In this document: one piece after another, positions 34,401 to 46,771 of the stretch
How the letters are laid out: each line of letters begins with the position of its first letter
How positions within the stretch are numbered: position 1 is the stretch's first letter
Assembly: GCF_000224145.3 (NCBI RefSeq)
Contig: NC_020167.2
Span: 1,168,690-1,232,689 of the forward strand
Origin: Ciona intestinalis
Taxonomy: Eukaryota > Chordata > Ascidiacea > Phlebobranchia > Cionidae
DNA length: 64,000 nt
Reading direction: 5' to 3'
Program-made: the position numbers and the translations under genes
The notes under the pieces: model-generated
Told to the model about the DNA's origin: nothing
What the model saw: only the letters and a program-made list of their open reading frames with translations
The model's database searches: none

Positions 34401-37400
34401 CAAGTTTTTTATTCAAACGTAGTGACTTGGTTTGAATTAAGTTGGAGTAAAACACATTTTAACTCACCATTGGTTATTATTCAACTCATCTTTACGGTTG
34501 AAACTCTTGTCTTGGGTTCCGTTATTGGTTTTTGGTTGAACTTCACCAGCTGCATGTAAATTATTGTTAAACAATGAAAAACATATTTTAAAAAAGTTCC
34601 TGATTACCACGGTGTAAAGGAACATCAAAAATCTGTTTCTTAGCATTTTGTTGCTCTGTAAAAAAAAACTAAAATGTATATGGCGTACCGTTTATGGTAA
34701 CTGGAAGCAATGCTCCAAGGGCGTCTGTGGTCGTGCTTACATCCATAGTTGTGGCTTCTGTGGTCACGGGCGTGTCCGAAGCACCTAAACATAATTATAA
34801 CAGTAAATAAGTTGGCCGAGTATTGACATTTGGTTGTAAATGAGGTTAGAAGTGCGATCATGCGATGAAAACATAAAAATAACATAAAGTATAAATGGCA
34901 ATGTGTCTAAATCAAATAATTTCTTGAAAATGTTTTTCTTTCCAATCGAGAATGTTTTTTGTTGGTTTTTTGGATTACGAATGAATACCGCCTGAAAATA
35001 TGTATAACTCATTCTAGTTTCAAGGCAGACGAAATATAGATACTAAAATAAAAGTATTGTAATCTCTTTGTCGCTGATTCATGTGAAATCAAAAGTGATT
35101 GAATGAACTGAGATATAGTGCGCATCAGTGTTCGTTACTAACAATTCTCCACATTACAATATTCCCATCTTATGCTAGCATCAGTGGTGTAACACCAAGG
35201 AGTCGCATCATCATCCAGCGGCCTGCAGAAGTTGTGGTTGCTGGGCGATGGTGTAAAGCTCGTGGAATGCGGCTGATTGACGTCCCAACGTTGACAAGTG
35301 ATACCAGTTGCCGTGCGACTACATGTGCCTGTGTACTTGCTTTCCAAATTACTAGGTTTGAAAGTTCGTGATGTGGTTTTATGTTGGATAACTGGAGGAG
35401 CAGTTATTGATTGTACAGTTGTGGAAATTTGCATGTCCGTGCTCGCATGATGCTGTTGGAATTCTTCTATTGATGCTGCCTGACAAGTTTCCACGTCACA
35501 GTACTCCCATGTAGGATGAGCGTTCATTGTATAACACCACGGTGTTGCGTCACCATCGAGATTTCTGCAGAAGTTGTGATTGCTTGGCGATGGTGCGAAC
35601 TTCGGCACATGCGGCGTGCTTCTGTCCCATCGTTGGCATTTGGTTCCAGAAGCTGTACGACTACAATTGCCACCGTAGGCATTTTGTGAATCTGACCCGG
35701 AAACGATGTTTTCTGATGATGCAGCAAAGGTCGAGACAACACGAGCCACCATAGATAGTGTGGTTGGTAAAATAAATGTTGTTGACCGTGCTGTGGTTGC
35801 TAATGTCTCAAAGTCTGCGATATCAATCAAGTTCGAAAAAAAAACACGTTTTAAAAAAGTATGCAAACGAAAATTGTAACTACCTTCAAAAATTTGTCTT
35901 TATTTTTGGTAGTAGTTTTTTGCGTAAATTTTGTAACCAGTCAGGTCGTCAAAAACATGTTTCGTGCGCTACATGTGATACTAATTTAAAACTTCACCAA
36001 CCTGTCGACCACTTTGCAATAAAACCAAGTTTTGGAAACGACCCGTCTGATATGAAAGTGATCGTCACATCGTTGCTAGTGGCAACTATCTGTCCTGGGT
36101 TTTTGTTACCACAGTATTTCTTCCCAACCGACCGAATCCCACTTCCTGGAAATTTAATTGTGTAAGAATGGATCTTACCCAGCAACGTTAAAACTGTTAT
36201 GTGGTAAGTTAAATATTACGTTATAATGTTTATAGAGAACGAGACATATAGTACTGCGGGGTAATATGGGACGGAGTTTTAGCACATATGTCATATAGTA
36301 AGGTGGGGGGAGATGGAACACCTTTTCGTTCTATTTTTTGTCTCATTTTGCCCCAAAACACGATTACAATATATGAATAGAATGTTCTAAAAGTGTCCCG
36401 TCATACCCCTACCCACTATATAATACATTGTAAGTTGTTCATGCAGACATGCGTCAATACACAACCGTAGACACTTGCCTTGGTTGGTGTTGATTGTCAA
36501 TGAGTCGCTTGTGCAATCCGCACTGTCCTCTAAAATGAACTGTTCGAAACTGAAATGCACTGTTGTATCTTGTGGAGTTATTATTCGTGTCATGCAAACT
36601 ATGTTTTCAGGATACAAGGACGGATATCCCGGTGATGTGAGAACCCCGGTCGAGTTTTGAACGGTGACATTGCACACTGTAGAAACAAAGTTCATTTAAT
36701 TTAGTACTGTGGGGTAAGATGGGACACTTTTAGCACATATAATGTCCAAACATCCTGATCGTGTTTTAAACAATTAAGAACCGTACATGGGAGTTATAGG
36801 GATACGGTTTTATGATTCTTTTAATGTTGTTTGTTTACTACTAAATGGGACGAGAAAGTAAAATGAAAAAGTGTCCCATCTTTCCCCACCCTACTATATA
36901 TTTTGTGCTGTAATTGTTTCAGCTATAACTGTATTTTAAAAAGGATAACTGTATACAGTTAAATATAAATAAGTCAGTTGTCGTACTTGCTTTGTAGGAT
37001 ATAGAAAATCCGCTTAGTTGTATTGCATAGTCAGACTTGAAGCGGATTCTGATTACTGTGGAACCACCGATAGCAGGAACTTCAAATACATTGGTTGTGA
37101 GCTCAGCAACAGAACTAGCGCATAGACTGGGTGTGATTCGACGCTCTGTACCCGCTGGTATTACTTGGTATATATCCAACGTGTCGTAACTGTACATAAG
37201 CGTTGTTTTAGTCATCGTTATTACAGGGTTAGCGCAACAAAACAATAGAAAAACTGCATTGGCGGACTCACCACTGGCCAGTACTTCCTGAATTAGAAAG
37301 CTCTTTGTTGTTAAGATGCTCAACTTCGAGACGTAAGCCAGAACCTACATCAACGACAATAGTCCACACACAACTTGCGTTTTTAGGATATTTTTGTGGG

Positions 37401-37502
37401 TGGTATGGAGACATCACTCTCCCGGAACCAGTGCCAGTGATTTGACCCCCACAGGTTTGTGTGGCAGTCACCGATGCACCGTGGAGGGAAAATAAGACCA
37501 AT
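31491..37502 (-). CDS. CUB-CUB-kringle-kringle transmembrane protein, first exon not found
   Basis: Exons in transcript order: 37502-37272, 37189-36987, 36676-36479, 36145-36002, 35814 to 35158 or 35139, 34784-34689, 34549-34468, 33976-33811, 33735-33644, 33222-33110, 33034-32891, 32789-32568, 32306-32034, 31971-31909, 31777-31491; about 990 codons. The first listed exon opens with a hydrophobic end of a signal peptide (LVLFSLHGASVTA). Two CUB domains follow (CGGQITGTGSGRVMSPYHP; GVLTSPGYPSLYPEN), then two kringles (each with SPSNHNFCR, ATPWCYT, WEYC), a Thr-rich stalk, a membrane span (FLLFAIIATVIVILIL) and RRRKKR. The long tail has ENPYTLA and DNPYQQIDY (NPxY type), RPPQPAPR (SH3-ligand type), ALYDVPK (Crk/Abl-type SH2 site) and other tyrosines. 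The kringle exon to stalk junction and the initiator exon are unresolved. Probably a surface receptor or scaffold that signals through tyrosine motifs. It is unlike KREMEN (kringle-WSC-CUB) and NETO (CUB-CUB-LDLa). Confidence 0.88.
32365..32553 (-). mobile_element. Cimi-1-like MITE close to an exon
   Basis: In an intron of the CUB-kringle gene. Its right end lies only 15 bp from the exon at 32568-32789, next to that exon's splice donor. Confidence 0.85.
33366..33625 (+). mobile_element. SINE, near full length
   Basis: GGCGCCGGAGCGCAGTTGGT head, B-box GGGTTCAAGGCTC, body and GTGTATGAAACAGAACACC. It ends about 19 bp from the exon at 33644-33735 of the minus-strand receptor gene. Confidence 0.85.
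34105..34405 (+). mobile_element. SINE, near full length
   Basis: GACGCCGTAACACAGTTGGT head, GGGCAAGACACTTAACGGC body, GCCCCGCCACACGAGGA end; in a receptor-gene intron. Confidence 0.8.
35158..35814 (-). other. Twin-kringle exon
   Basis: One exon encodes both kringles. Kringle 1 runs from NCSRTASGTKCQRWD to WEYCDVETC, and kringle 2 from TCSRTATGITCQRWD to WEYCNVENC. The shared SPSNHNFCR and DATPWCYT segments show recent internal duplication. A linker of about 45 residues lies between them. The stop codon TAG follows the last Cys of kringle 2 directly if the intron is retained. Confidence 0.9.
36248..36421 (+). mobile_element. Cimi-1-like MITE with second partial copy
   Basis: A 45-bp piece in reverse orientation (36248-36292) abuts a shortened forward copy (36293-36421). 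They sit inside the proposed GC-AG intron. Confidence 0.8.
36703..36898 (-). mobile_element. Cimi-1-like MITE
   Basis: Complete copy between CUB-domain exons of the minus-strand receptor gene. Confidence 0.9.
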
Positions 37503-38859
37503 CTGAAATATAAGTCGTTTAACAATTTGACTTGGTTCTTTAAAACCAGTTTAATCCAGATTGTGGTAAATTGTGTCAATACTTTTACGCGACTGTATTT
37601 ACATTTCTGATCAAAGTCCTTATTAAGGAGAAATGCTAACGGGGATCTTATGCTAAAATGCACTAGTTAGCACAATCGGGTAATTTTCCGTTTATTGCTT
37701 ATTCCAGCATAAGCATCACGAGGTTGTTTCTATAAGACAATAGAGCTTCCGCATCTCCCTGCCGACAATACCTTATTCGGTCACCTTTTCGTGACTAACT
37801 ATACCACCTACGTACCCACTTATTTTTAACAATTGAAAAACATGATTTCTTTTAGTCAGGAAACGAACTCTTTCGTTCAAAAGGACACTGCTACGTCAAT
37901 TATGTTTGGTAAAAGCATCAAAACGGGTCCCTGGGGGCGTACCGCGTGCTTCGGTTTGGAAACCTGAGTTTAAATGCAGCACATTAATGGTAAGACGTAA
38001 AACTTACAATGTAGTAAAGAACCAAACAACCCGCATTGCAGAGGTTGCTTTCATTACCCCTCTTTCGCCACTTTCAGTGTACAGCAGTCAATATAACAAA
38101 ACTATTTCCTATATCTAGTTGTTGCTTTATTTGCAGTCCACGTCGCTATAAGTTTAAAGGTGTGTTTAACAACTGCAAAATAATTCTAACTGGTTTGCTA
38201 CGTATACTAGAACTGCCTGCTATTGCTGTTGCATGTATGGTTTGTTCTACTTTTACCGAAACTGGATTTACGATTTCCGACGTAAGCGTGACAAAACGAA
38301 CTATATAATTGACTGCGAAAATGACTTTCGAAACTCTGCACACTGCTACTGCTTACAATACAAGACAACTTACTTAAATATAGCAGGCCGAAGTTGTTAT
38401 CGCGGTTAAGCAAATAACACATTCAAAGGCTGAAGCGCTTATCGCTAACAAGAGATTAGAATCTATATCTAGCGATATAGCCTAACAATCCAAACGTGAC
38501 AACGTTGTATAATATTTACATTTTAATGCGCTGAACTGCAGCTAGTTATTTTAGGGAGTACTGAATAACTAACTAACAGAATGCCACACCAGACTTTTAA
38601 GTGCCATCAACGCGTAATTTCTCTACGATAGAGAAGCAACTCTGCCACTCCAGCATTCTGAACAAGCCCGCCTGCTGGGCGACGAATTAAATTCGCAAAC
38701 TCAGCTCAACTGTTCTTCTTATCTCGTGGTTTTCGTAAACAAGAGTGTAAGAAAAAGTCCGTTGTTTCTTGAATTAATTGTTTTTCGGATTATGTCATAT
38801 CGCGCTAGCACGCTTCGCTGCTCCAGTGCCACCCAACGTCAACTTGTATTAACAATCAA

Positions 38860-39045
38860 TTTTGATAATACAAATAATACTTTTATTTGTCTCTTCGGTT
38901 TAGATGGCGAAGATTTAGAAATATTTTAAACGAAAATACAGGATATATAGCGACAAAACGACAGTTGGTAACGCTTACTGTTAAAAACATATTTACATTT
39001 AATTGGGAGAAAATAAGCGTAGTCGCTACACCTAGCAAACATACG
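38860..39045 (+). repeat. Unnamed dispersed element, second copy
   Basis: TTTTATTTGTCTCTTCGG, GATTTAGAAATATTTTAAACG, ATATAGCGACAAAACGACAG, then GCGTAGTCGCTACACCTAGC. The best-preserved member. Confidence 0.75.
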
Positions 39046-39513
39046 AGCCATTTATGTTTAATTATTATCAAGTTAAACTTCTATTGGAACAAAAACGTGT
39101 GTAAATACGCGGCCAATACATTGTAGACGTAATCGTAATTCCTATGTTGACATATACAATGTGTAGTTTAATAACTTTAACCTAACGTGTTGTAGCAACT
39201 TTTTGTCATGATATCATAGGGAATAGTTGTTTAAAATGCTCACTATGTTGAAAATGCTGATTTTGACATGGTAAATGGAAGCAACTTTAATTAAGAATGT
39301 ATCAATAGCCTGTCGCTTAATTGCGCCTTACATTGCTTTTTCCATTTTAATCAGTTTTGATTACGTATCTAACAAGATTATTGTTTTACGTCATACGTCA
39401 AAACCGCTTTTGCTTAATTCAATATTTCTCCTGGCTTGTGAAATTTAAAGATTGATGCAAACAGTAAGTATACTACACGCGTGGGTTTGTTTGTTTTTTT
39501 TATTTTGCTTTAT

Positions 39514-39713
39514 AGTTAGGGTGGGGTAAGACGAGACACATTGAGCACATAATATCCAAACATCCTGATATCGTGTTTTAAACAATTAACAACGGTCTAT
39601 ATGAGTCGCGAGAATACGATTTTTATAATTATTTGAATGTTCTTTGTTTACTACCCAAATGGTACGAGAAAATAGTATGTAAAGGTGTTCCATCTTCCCC
39701 CTCCCTACTATAA
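39514..39713 (-). mobile_element. Cimi-1-like MITE
   Basis: Complete intergenic copy; TATAGTTAGGGTGGGGTAAG to CCCCCTCCCTACTATA. Confidence 0.9.
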
Positions 39714-39831
39714 CCCGAAACACTGTTTAATTTATTCGTATACGTTTTCAACATAGATTAAAATATTCATGCTTAATTTCTTTTTCAGGTCGTTTAAGTT
39801 CCGTGGAATATTCCTAAACGCGATTACCGTG

Positions 39832-39980
39832 TAAGTGAATTTAAATGTAATATGTTTTAAACTGTAAGCGTGTTTTAACAACTATTGTTTTGTCGCTATA
39901 TCCTGTCTTTTCGTTTAAAATATTTCTAATTTTTTTGCTACCGTAATCGAAGAGACAAATACAGTTATTATTATTGTCAC
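39832..39980 (-). repeat. Unnamed dispersed element, inverted partial copy
   Basis: TTTGTCGCTATATCCTGTCT then CGAAGAGACAAATACAG is the inverse of the 38860 copy, about 0.8 kb away. The pair could fold into a long hairpin. Confidence 0.7.
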
Positions 39981-40782
39981 AAACATATACTCCTGTTGCG
40001 TTAAATGTTGTTGTCTATATACTTATAGTGCGCGCGGGTTTCTGGGTCGTTTCACCCAACGGTTTTACCTGCTTATCTAGAAAGATAATTACAGATCACG
40101 GAAGTCGTGGAAAGTAACTGCAAGGTCTTGAGCCAAACAAACATTTTCAATGTTACGTATCTATGTAGATTGTAGACGCTTCGGTCATCATGCTGTTTTG
40201 TTAGTGTGTTTTTTTTGCGTGGTCTGCACTTTTTAACGTAAAAAAGGGTGGCGTGATCTGTAGTATACAAAGAGAAGAAAATGCAGCATGAAATGAAATC
40301 TACTGCTCACAGATACAGATTTATAACTCCAATAGATTAGCGTTTTTAAATTCCAAACGTTAGGTGGCACCTCGGAGCATTAGTAAAACTATATGGAAAG
40401 CCCAGACATGGAAATGACGTCACTTCGTGTGATTAGCGAAACGCTTTACTTGTTTTTGTCCTGTCGAAGTTATATCATGCAGCACATGGTATAATATGCA
40501 ACACATGCCCTTGCAATTATACTGTCAGGAATGATAATACAAGTTGACGGAAATGTAAAACCTGGTATTGTTTTAAAAATTTTACGACTTTCTTTACAGT
40601 TTCGTGTACATACGAACATATTGATAATTACTTCAAAGGACACGAAGTATAGTGTTTGTAGGTGGTAATCTACATTCGGCCGACCACACCGTTGATCACT
40701 CTTTACCAGACACCGCTTTCGTGTTCAGAATAATTGGCCGTCCGCGAAAACCTGGGATGTGCGCTCGTGCGTGACACCGGCC

Positions 40783-40790
40783 TGACGTCA
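40783..40790 (+). promoter_or_regulatory. CRE-type TGACGTCA upstream of 14-3-3 gene A
   Basis: A palindromic TGACGTCA lies 402 bp upstream of the gene A start, in a GC-richer block (40740-40900). A second TGACGTCA is at 40414-40421. These are classic CREB/ATF sites; use here is inferred from position only. Confidence 0.35.
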
Positions 40791-41191
40791 TCCCGTTGAA
40801 GAAGGAGCGGCCTCAGTTTGCTTGACTGTCGCCATCTGGTTCGACGTGGTGTGTGAGAGAGAAGTTGTGCCGGAGGGTCGAATTAACGTCGGTACTTGAT
40901 TAGCAGTGTGAGAAGTGGCCTCCCTTTATGGAAGTTTCGATCAGTATAGGCGAGTCAACGCAGAACGTTTTGTTGTGCTATGCGTTGAAATGGTGTTTAT
41001 GACAGATTTATTGAAGAAAGTAGAATTTAAATAGAGATGCATGATTCAGTGTTAGTTTATGTCTTATCGTCGCGTGCTTTACTTCTGTGTGAATCAAACG
41101 GTAACCATGTTCAACTTCAAACAGAGAATTGCGATTACCTGTAAATTAAAACAATTTCCACTGTGAATATCACTTATTTCAAAACATAATC

Positions 41192-44100
41192 ATGGAACAA
41201 ACAGACAATGCGGAAGTAGGTGAGTAATAAGCAAAACAAGTTTCTAACTTAATGCTATTTATGTTTAATGAAGAAATGGTTCTTAACAGCATTAATATTC
41301 GGTTTGTGTAGTGAGTAATAAAAGCGTTTCATAATATAACGGCGCGCCTTGTCCATGAACCCGTGCGAGACGGAAAATTGTTTGTTGAGAATATTTTTGA
41401 ATGACCTCAAATTATTACGTCATACGGGAGGGCGGAGTTAAATTATAGTTTCCACGCCGTATTATTCGATTTGAAACTCTCCTAAGAGAATTGGTGAATG
41501 CGAGTCACCGAATCAACTCAAGCATTATGTTTCCGCAACAATTTTCTGCCTGAAACAGCTCCAAGTTGGTTACGTTTGTGCTCGAAGTACATTCAACCGT
41601 TACACATTGTTTGGTGCTTGCTGGGATAACTATAAATCTTAAAATTATCTCCACCACTTTTAATCAATTTTTGTAATGCAGTTCTGATAACAATCTTCGT
41701 GTTTCAGCACCCGAGGTACCCGTAGATGCAGAAAGGGCGGAATTGGTCGAAAAAGCTAAAATGTCCGAGCAAGCTGAGCGGTATGACGACATGGTCGAAA
41801 GTATGAAAAAAGTAGCTCAGAAAGACACGAAATTGCAAGCTGAAGTAAGTTATTCATAAAACCGCTCAGCGTATTTTAATTACATCTTCTGTTAATGTAA
41901 ACATGGGTAATATTTTAAACTTTTGTGTTAAACTGTTATCGTTTTTATTACCTCCGGTCGATATTGTAGCTTTTCAATTTTTGGCCATTACCAACGTCTC
42001 TAGTCTCTACCAATATTTGCATTAGGTTGGTTTGGGTTGTACGGACGTCATTATTCATTTCCAATACTTTAATGTTCGATAAAGTCAAGCCAGTCGAACT
42101 TGCTCCAATATTGATTTACATAATTTAGAGCTTTATGTTCTGTTTGTTCAATCGTATTCCCCTTTTTCTTCGGTGCATTCGACTTACATACTGTTAGTCT
42201 TTAAACACATAAGGTTTTTTAAATTATGAAAAGCATTGTTAAAAATGCCACTGTGGCTACGTAAATATTTTTATTGGTGGAAATTATATAAAACCAAATT
42301 ATTGTAAAGTAGAGTGGGGGGAGATGGGACACCTTTAGCTCCTGATAGCCAAACATCCTGATCAGGTTTTTAACAATTAGCAATGGGAGTCCTGAAGAAT
42401 GAAGATACGATTTCATGGTTCTTTGAATGTTCTTTGTTTACTACCAAATTGGATGAGAAAGTAGAATGAAACGGTGTTCCATCATTTCCCACACTAGTAT
42501 ATGTATAGGCCAAAGCCAAACCATGAATTTTGATATGATGCTTACTTTTACTGGATGTTTAGTTGGTCTAATTTAACGTCATCATCGCACAATACTCAAG
42601 GTTTGGATTTCTTTTATATGCACTTCATAAACTGTCGGTTATGATGAATATAGCTTTGCTGGTTTGTGAATATAATCGAACATCCGAATCTTTGTACCAT
42701 GTTTAGCTCTAGAGTCTGTTTAGGAAGCGTCACATTACGTCATCAGTGTTTGCTATTGCTTTATAGGAGCGGAGGTAAATCCCGGATGTGACGCCGGCTC
42801 GCAATTTCCTTTGATTCACGTGACAACGCTTCGTCGCGTTTCAGATAACGCATGAGTAATTTTTCGCTGCACCAATGAACGATGCTATGTACTACTAAAT
42901 ACTTTCCCAGTAAAACAAACAAACCCACGACCAAACTACACCTAAATAAATAGTATTGCAGTTTGTGTAACCTAGACACGTAGAGGTTTGGGTAAAAAGT
43001 ATATCAAAGGGTGTATTGATTTCGCGCGCACTATGCGCTCTTCTACTTGTTGTGAGCAACAGACTGCTGATCAATTATTTATGTCTGTATTACGGATGGC
43101 TAGATCAAACAGGATTTGGTGCAAAACGACTTAAAACAATTTAAAACTTGACTAGTGTCTGGCCAACCTGATGTGAATATCAAGTATTTTCAAGTAATAT
43201 TTAATGTGATCACTGCTGAAGGTTATTAACAACCTGCATTGCAATTGTTTGGTGAATTTTTATTTCGTGTACAGTTTTTCTACATCACCGTTCATTGGTA
43301 ATCAAGTTATACTCAATCATGTATTTCAATAGGAACGTAACTTGCTGTCGGTCGCGTTCAAAAATGTAGTTGGGGCAAGAAGGTCATCGTGGAGGGTAAT
43401 TGCAACCATTGTTGGTAAAGAAACCGAAGAAAGAAAGGTACAGCTTAATACTGCGTATTTATCCAAGATAACCAGCGAGATTGAAGCCATCTGCAAGGAC
43501 GTAGTGGTATGATGTTTATTTTATTTGTTTGGTATCGTTTTGTTTAGTATTTATTTAGTTCCTTAGAGTTTAAAACAGTCGAAACGCGGAAATTAAAAGT
43601 ATGTGTATTAAAGTGCAAAATTGTGCCCAAAAGAAAGAAAGATCGAAACAAAAGTAGTGTGGGGCAAAATAGAACGCTTTTTAAATCTTTTTACTTGTCT
43701 AATAAATAAAAAAAGTGTTACAGTATTGATATTATCAATTTTTAAAGGCGGAAAAAATTGCGTAATAGTAAGGTACCATTTCTAATATAAAATATAAAAA
43801 TGTATTCAAAATTCGACTATAATGCAATTATGAGAAGTTGCAAATGCAAAATACAGTGTAGCAATACCAAATTTGTGACAAAATACAAACGTTAGTTTAA
43901 GGTATTGTTATTTTATTATAAGTTTTAATGTATGTATGAATGATACAATATTTATCAAGTGATGTTCTCACAACACCAACTAACGTTCTGACTGTACCTA
44001 TAATTCATACACCAACATAGGTATAATATGGGATACCGTTAGCACCGAAATCCCATATTTCATGATCGTGTTTAAACAATTGACAACACTCTTTTAGCGG

Positions 44101-46771
44101 TTATATATTTCTGTAAACAATCTTTGGTTAATGCCAATTGAAACAAGAAAAGGAAATGATAGCATGTCCCATCTTACCCCACCCTACTATATTGTGGGTG
44201 ACAAGTTTAAATATACAAGTGGGGCAAGATAGAAAATGTTTGAATTTGATTTTCAAAGTGTATAATGTTATTTAGTGTTATTTACAAGTATATGATAGTA
44301 AATTAACGATTTATTAACCAAATTACCAAAGTATTTTAAACGATTCATCTTACCCCGCTGTGACCAAGGTATTCGGATCGCTTAAAAAAACACCGTGTCC
44401 GTTTTAATATATATGGTACTGTTGGGAAAGATTGGATACCTATAGCACATTATATCAAATAATGCTGATCGTGTTTTAAACAATTACCAATTGTATGTAA
44501 AAGTTCTGAGGATACCGTTTTAAAATTCTTTGAATGTTCTTTGTTTATTACCGAATGAGACAAGAAAATAGAAAGAAAAGGTAACCCATCTTCCCTATCC
44601 TACTCTATTTCTTTAAGGTGCTTTTAACTATTAGCTAAAAAGTCTACAAATTAATAGTATCAACCCAAAACCGCCAAATGCATTTTTTTTAAATATGGAT
44701 CACTATGTTCTTATTATGTTCAATCTTCCCCCACTTTACTATTTCTACAATTGTTCATGCAATGTGTTATAGTTTTGATTTTGAATCTGTTTATGTGTTA
44801 TAATATAGTTTTATACTGACCAGGAACTCATTGACACAAGCCTTCTCAGTAGAGATGACTTGGAAGTAGACAGTAAAACATTCTACATGAAGATGAAAGG
44901 AGATTACTTTCGTTATGTAGCTGAGGTTTTAAAGGATGAAAAGAAGACTGGTAAGCACAAACTACATTTTCGCACATATCATCATTAATCGTAGTTGTAC
45001 TTAATTCACAACCATACAATTTTTCATTGGTTATGAAAATTTGTTCCAACTGTTGAACCTAATTAAACCCACTTTTAAAGTTTCATTCCCGCATATAATT
45101 TCCAAATTAACTTAAAATTGTCCTGAATCAGTTTATAGACGAGTATATAGCGCTGGTTATGAGCATTGGACCAGAACGTCCATACTTTAATCAAGGCAAA
45201 GTAGGTTGTTGCTTAATTTCTGTATTGAACTATACGATCGATGTTGACCCAATTACTCGGCCCTCCCAAAATGGCGAATTCTGACAACCATATGGCGTTG
45301 AACGTATTTAGTATTATCGTTTTTATTGTTGCCAAGTGTAGCGTTTATTTATGTTTACACGTTTCAACTTGTTAGAAGTATACATTTTTTATATAGTAGG
45401 GTGGAGGAAGATGGGACACCTATATTTTCTCGGTAGTAAACAAAGAATATTCAAAGAATTATAAAATCGTATCCTCGCGACTCCTATAGACCGTTTTTAA
45501 TTGTTTAAAACACGATCAGAATATTTAGATATTATGTGCTAAAGTTGTCCCATCTTCCCCCACCATACTATAAGTATATTTGTTTATACGTTTAAAAATT
45601 TAAAATTTTAGCTTTCGGCGAAAAGGCAAACGCATCGTATTCAGAAGCATACGACTTATGCAAATCCGAGATGCCTGCGTCCCATCCAATCAGACTTGGT
45701 TTAGCACTCAACTACTCAGTGTTTTACTACGAAATCCTTTCAGATTCCAAACAAGCACTTTTAATTGCTCAAACGGTAAGATTAAAAAAACCTTTGTCGG
45801 TTCGAATTAGACATTGAAGGGGGCATGTATACCAACACAAAATGAAAATTTGTATATGGATAGAGATGCTCAAATGCCAACTAAAGGTACCACTAAAGTT
45901 TAAATAAACGAAACAACTTAAAACAACATGCGTGAAATCGAACCGATAGGGTAAAAGCTTGGCTGTGCAACAATACCTAGAGTTAAAAGGTGTCAACTCA
46001 ACTTTGACCGTTCTAGTTCTAAACTACTAAAGAAATCCAGTTAATTGCAACAATCGGTTTTCTTTATGAATGTATATTTATTATTTTACTGTATTTTGTT
46101 TAATTTTCGAGTGAACATATATGGCTATAAACGTTAAGTTTTATGTCTATTACAAAATACCGAAACATTTTTTTAACGGTCAAAGTACGGCCTTCGTACA
46201 TCTGTTTTATTTTACTCGATTTTTATCAGAAGTTGTTTTTTTTAAAGTGGTACTGTTAGATCATATTTTAACATCATGTACCAAAATGCAAGTTTTCATT
46301 TTTTGTTGGTATGTCTCATTTAATTGGCGATTTATTTCAAATTGTTTTATGTTTGTGCCAGGCGTTCGACGAAGCCGTCAAAAACATGGACGATTTACCA
46401 TCAAGCACATACAAGGATAGCACTCTCATTATGCAGCTACTTCGCGATAATATTACGGTTGGTATAACATTCGAAACTATTACAATCCTCCACACGACAC
46501 TGCTGCCCTGACCATAAATTTGCTTTTGGTGTTGTGAGGTTTTAAATCCATGCGCTTGGATAGATAATTGTTACATTACTTTCTGAATTGAAATGCCATA
46601 GAAAAGTAACTCCACAAACCGTTTGTTTCTAAAACAAGCTGCTGTTGCTTATTTAGATCTACATTCCTAATGTTGTTTTTAAATAATGCCCCCTTTTTAC
46701 TGTAGCTATGGACAGCTGATGCACCGTCGGAAGACAAATCAGATGATGGAAATGAAGAAGATGCCGCATAA
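41192..46771 (+). CDS. 14-3-3 protein, gene A (263 aa)
   Basis: Seven coding exons: 41192-41219, 41708-41844, 43333-43506, 44824-44950, 45612-45775, 46362-46457, 46706-46771; 792 nt, phases consistent. It has an extended N-terminus ([20 protein letters not shown]) before the first 14-3-3 helix ([17 protein letters not shown]). Signatures are [53 protein letters not shown], and [18 protein letters not shown]. The phosphopeptide-pocket residues (Lys in FKN, Arg-Arg, Arg-Tyr in FRY, Asn in ALNYS) are all present. The tail is acidic. Family role: dimeric adaptor that binds phospho-Ser/Thr motifs. Unlike genes B-D, its third exon runs through to ICKDVV, so one intron is missing and another is present 14 residues further on. 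Isoform orthology cannot be decided by eye. Confidence 0.96.
42308..42503 (-). mobile_element. Cimi-1-like MITE
   Basis: In intron 2 of 14-3-3 gene A. Confidence 0.85.
44018..44190 (-). mobile_element. Cimi-1-like MITE
   Basis: First of two copies in intron 3 of 14-3-3 gene A. A shorter related TIR piece (TGGGGCAAGATAG to TCTTACCCCGC) follows at 44218-44362. Confidence 0.8.
44411..44606 (-). mobile_element. Cimi-1-like MITE
   Basis: Second copy in intron 3 of 14-3-3 gene A. Confidence 0.85.
45394..45573 (+). mobile_element. Cimi-1-like MITE
   Basis: In intron 4 of gene A, ending about 38 bp before exon 5. The left internal part is slightly shortened. Confidence 0.88.

Larger units (their letters stand above)
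37503..41191. other. Intergenic region upstream of the CUB-kringle gene and 14-3-3 gene A
   Basis: The missing first exon of the CUB-kringle gene should be within this divergent interval, but I could not place it. The interval also holds two copies of an unnamed dispersed repeat (38860-39045, 39832-39980), one Cimi-1 (39514-39713), and the putative promoter of 14-3-3 gene A near 40.4-41.1 kb. No further coding region is supported. Confidence 0.5.

Noticed and set aside
35527..35754. Plus-strand frame opposite the kringle exon
   Set aside because: Shadow of the kringle coding sequence; no domain of its own.
38146..38422. Minus-strand frames near 38.2 kb as the missing first exon of the CUB-kringle gene
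   Set aside because: None gives an ATG plus signal peptide ending at a phase-2 GT donor that joins 37502.
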